From a candidate division LCP-89 bacterium (GTDB lineage: Bacteria > Electryoneota > B3-LCP): a stretch of DNA of 7,135 bases. Below the pieces are notes generated by a model, which saw only the letters and a program-made list of their open reading frames with translations, was not told where the DNA came from and made no database searches. How positions within the stretch are numbered: position 1 is the first letter of the stretch; every line of letters starts with the position of its first letter. The stretch lies in NCBI GenBank assembly GCA_025774735.1, contig JALGZU010000179.1:1-7135 (forward strand), given 5' to 3'. Below, piece by piece: positions 6,967 to 7,135 of the stretch. A program made the position numbers and the translations under genes.

Positions 6967-6987
6967 GTCGGATTCTCTGAATCCGAC
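6967..6987. repeat. Perfect 9-bp inverted repeat with 3-base loop
   Basis: The arms GTCGGATTC (6967-6975) and GAATCCGAC (6979-6987) pair perfectly around TCT. It starts with GTAGGTCGG, similar to GTAGGGGTCGG at 7092-7102, so the two may belong to one repeat family. There is no T-run on either side, so it is not an obvious terminator. Confidence 0.6.
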
Positions 6988-7000
6988 GTTACGTCCTGTT

Positions 7001-7034
7001 GCGTCAGGTCTTGAACGAAGTGGAGACCTGACGC
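7001..7034. repeat. Perfect 11-bp inverted repeat with 12-base loop
   Basis: The arms GCGTCAGGTCT (7001-7011) and AGACCTGACGC (7024-7034) are exact reverse complements around a 12-base loop. It lies 13 bases from the preceding palindrome and 11 bases from the terminator stem. No poly-T follows, so a dispersed palindromic element is more likely than a terminator. Confidence 0.6.
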
Positions 7035-7039
7035 TCACC

Positions 7040-7069
7040 AAAAAAGCGATCCCGAAACCTCGGGATCGC
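7040..7069 (-). terminator. Intrinsic (rho-independent) terminator facing the minus strand
   Basis: The perfect 10-bp GC-rich arms GCGATCCCGA (7046-7055) and TCGGGATCGC (7060-7069) enclose a four-base loop. On the minus strand the stem is followed directly by six T residues (7045-7040), the classical layout. It would end transcription of a minus-strand gene beyond the right edge. The plus-strand side is followed by CAATTCTCTTTTT, a weaker U-tract, so some activity in both directions is possible. Confidence 0.8.
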
Positions 7070-7090
7070 CAATTCTCTTTTTGCATATCG

Positions 7091-7120
7091 CGTAGGGGTC
7101 GGTCTTGCGCCGACCCGCTG
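7091..7120. repeat. Palindromic repeat of the GTAGGGG...CCGACCC type
   Basis: The arms GGGTCGG (7096-7102) and CCGACCC (7110-7116) pair perfectly around TCTTGCG. The CGTAGGG start followed by a short GC palindrome resembles dispersed repeats common in many environmental bacterial genomes; this resemblance is from memory. It lies on the far side of the terminator. Confidence 0.5.
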
Positions 7121-7135
7121 ATTATTTACTTCATC

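Larger units (their letters stand above)
6628..7135. other. Intergenic region without a credible gene
   Basis: About 500 bases separate the barrel gene from the right edge. The stretch holds the promoter at 6741-6769, four spaced palindromes and a terminator. Short open frames cross it on both strands but overlap the palindromes and promoter and have no signs of coding. On the minus strand the right edge reads GATGAAGTAAAT; the TAA in it could be the stop of a gene lying beyond the window, but this cannot be confirmed. Confidence 0.6.

Noticed and set aside
6690..6980. A 96-codon plus-strand open frame
   Set aside because: It overlaps the promoter and two palindromes and has no protein-like pattern that I can recognise.
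6766..7086. A 106-codon minus-strand open frame across the intergenic region
   Set aside because: It runs through the terminator and the palindromes and contains LDSCVRRND, the kind of false peptide produced by translating the GTCATTCC-type repeat.

Overview
The window carries four genes, all on the minus strand, so they read from right to left. The DNA is moderately GC-rich, apart from AT-rich promoter-like stretches. Every gene product appears to be exported: one has a Sec-type signal peptide and a C-terminal outer-membrane-type beta-barrel ending in Phe, two have twin-arginine (Tat) signals, and one has a Sec signal peptide followed by a LamG-like domain. This points to a Gram-negative (diderm) bacterium. 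The domain style (Reg_prop-type propeller, FN3-like tails, LamG) and the palindromic repeats recall uncultivated lineages of the FCB/Zixibacteria type, but this taxonomic guess is weak because no marker gene is present.

Layout from right to left in transcription order. Positions 7135-6628 form a non-coding region with several short palindromes, an intrinsic terminator facing the minus strand (probably ending a gene beyond the right edge), and a good sigma70-like promoter at 6741-6769. Positions 6627-3128 hold a large outer-membrane protein gene, broken by one frameshift near 6131. Its N-terminal part is a beta-propeller of about seven blades, the middle is a beta-rich linker, and the last ~570 residues look like an outer-membrane beta-barrel. 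Positions 3127-2995 are an AT-rich gap with a second promoter-like sequence. Positions 2994-1732 and 1681-446 hold two tandem paralogues, each a Tat-exported DUF362-like protein with a C-terminal FN3-like domain. Eleven bases after the second one, positions 434-1 hold the start of a secreted LamG-like protein cut by the left edge.

The two DUF362 genes and the LamG gene are tightly packed (50 and 11 bases apart) and are probably one operon. The propeller-barrel gene lies just upstream in the same direction and may be part of the same functional unit. All products should act in the periplasm, outer membrane or outside the cell. No biochemical function can be assigned from sequence alone. The points that most deserve a second look are the propeller-barrel architecture and its frameshift, the duplicated DUF362-FN3 pair with shared Cys and His residues but no ferredoxin-like cluster motif, and the palindrome cluster at the right end.
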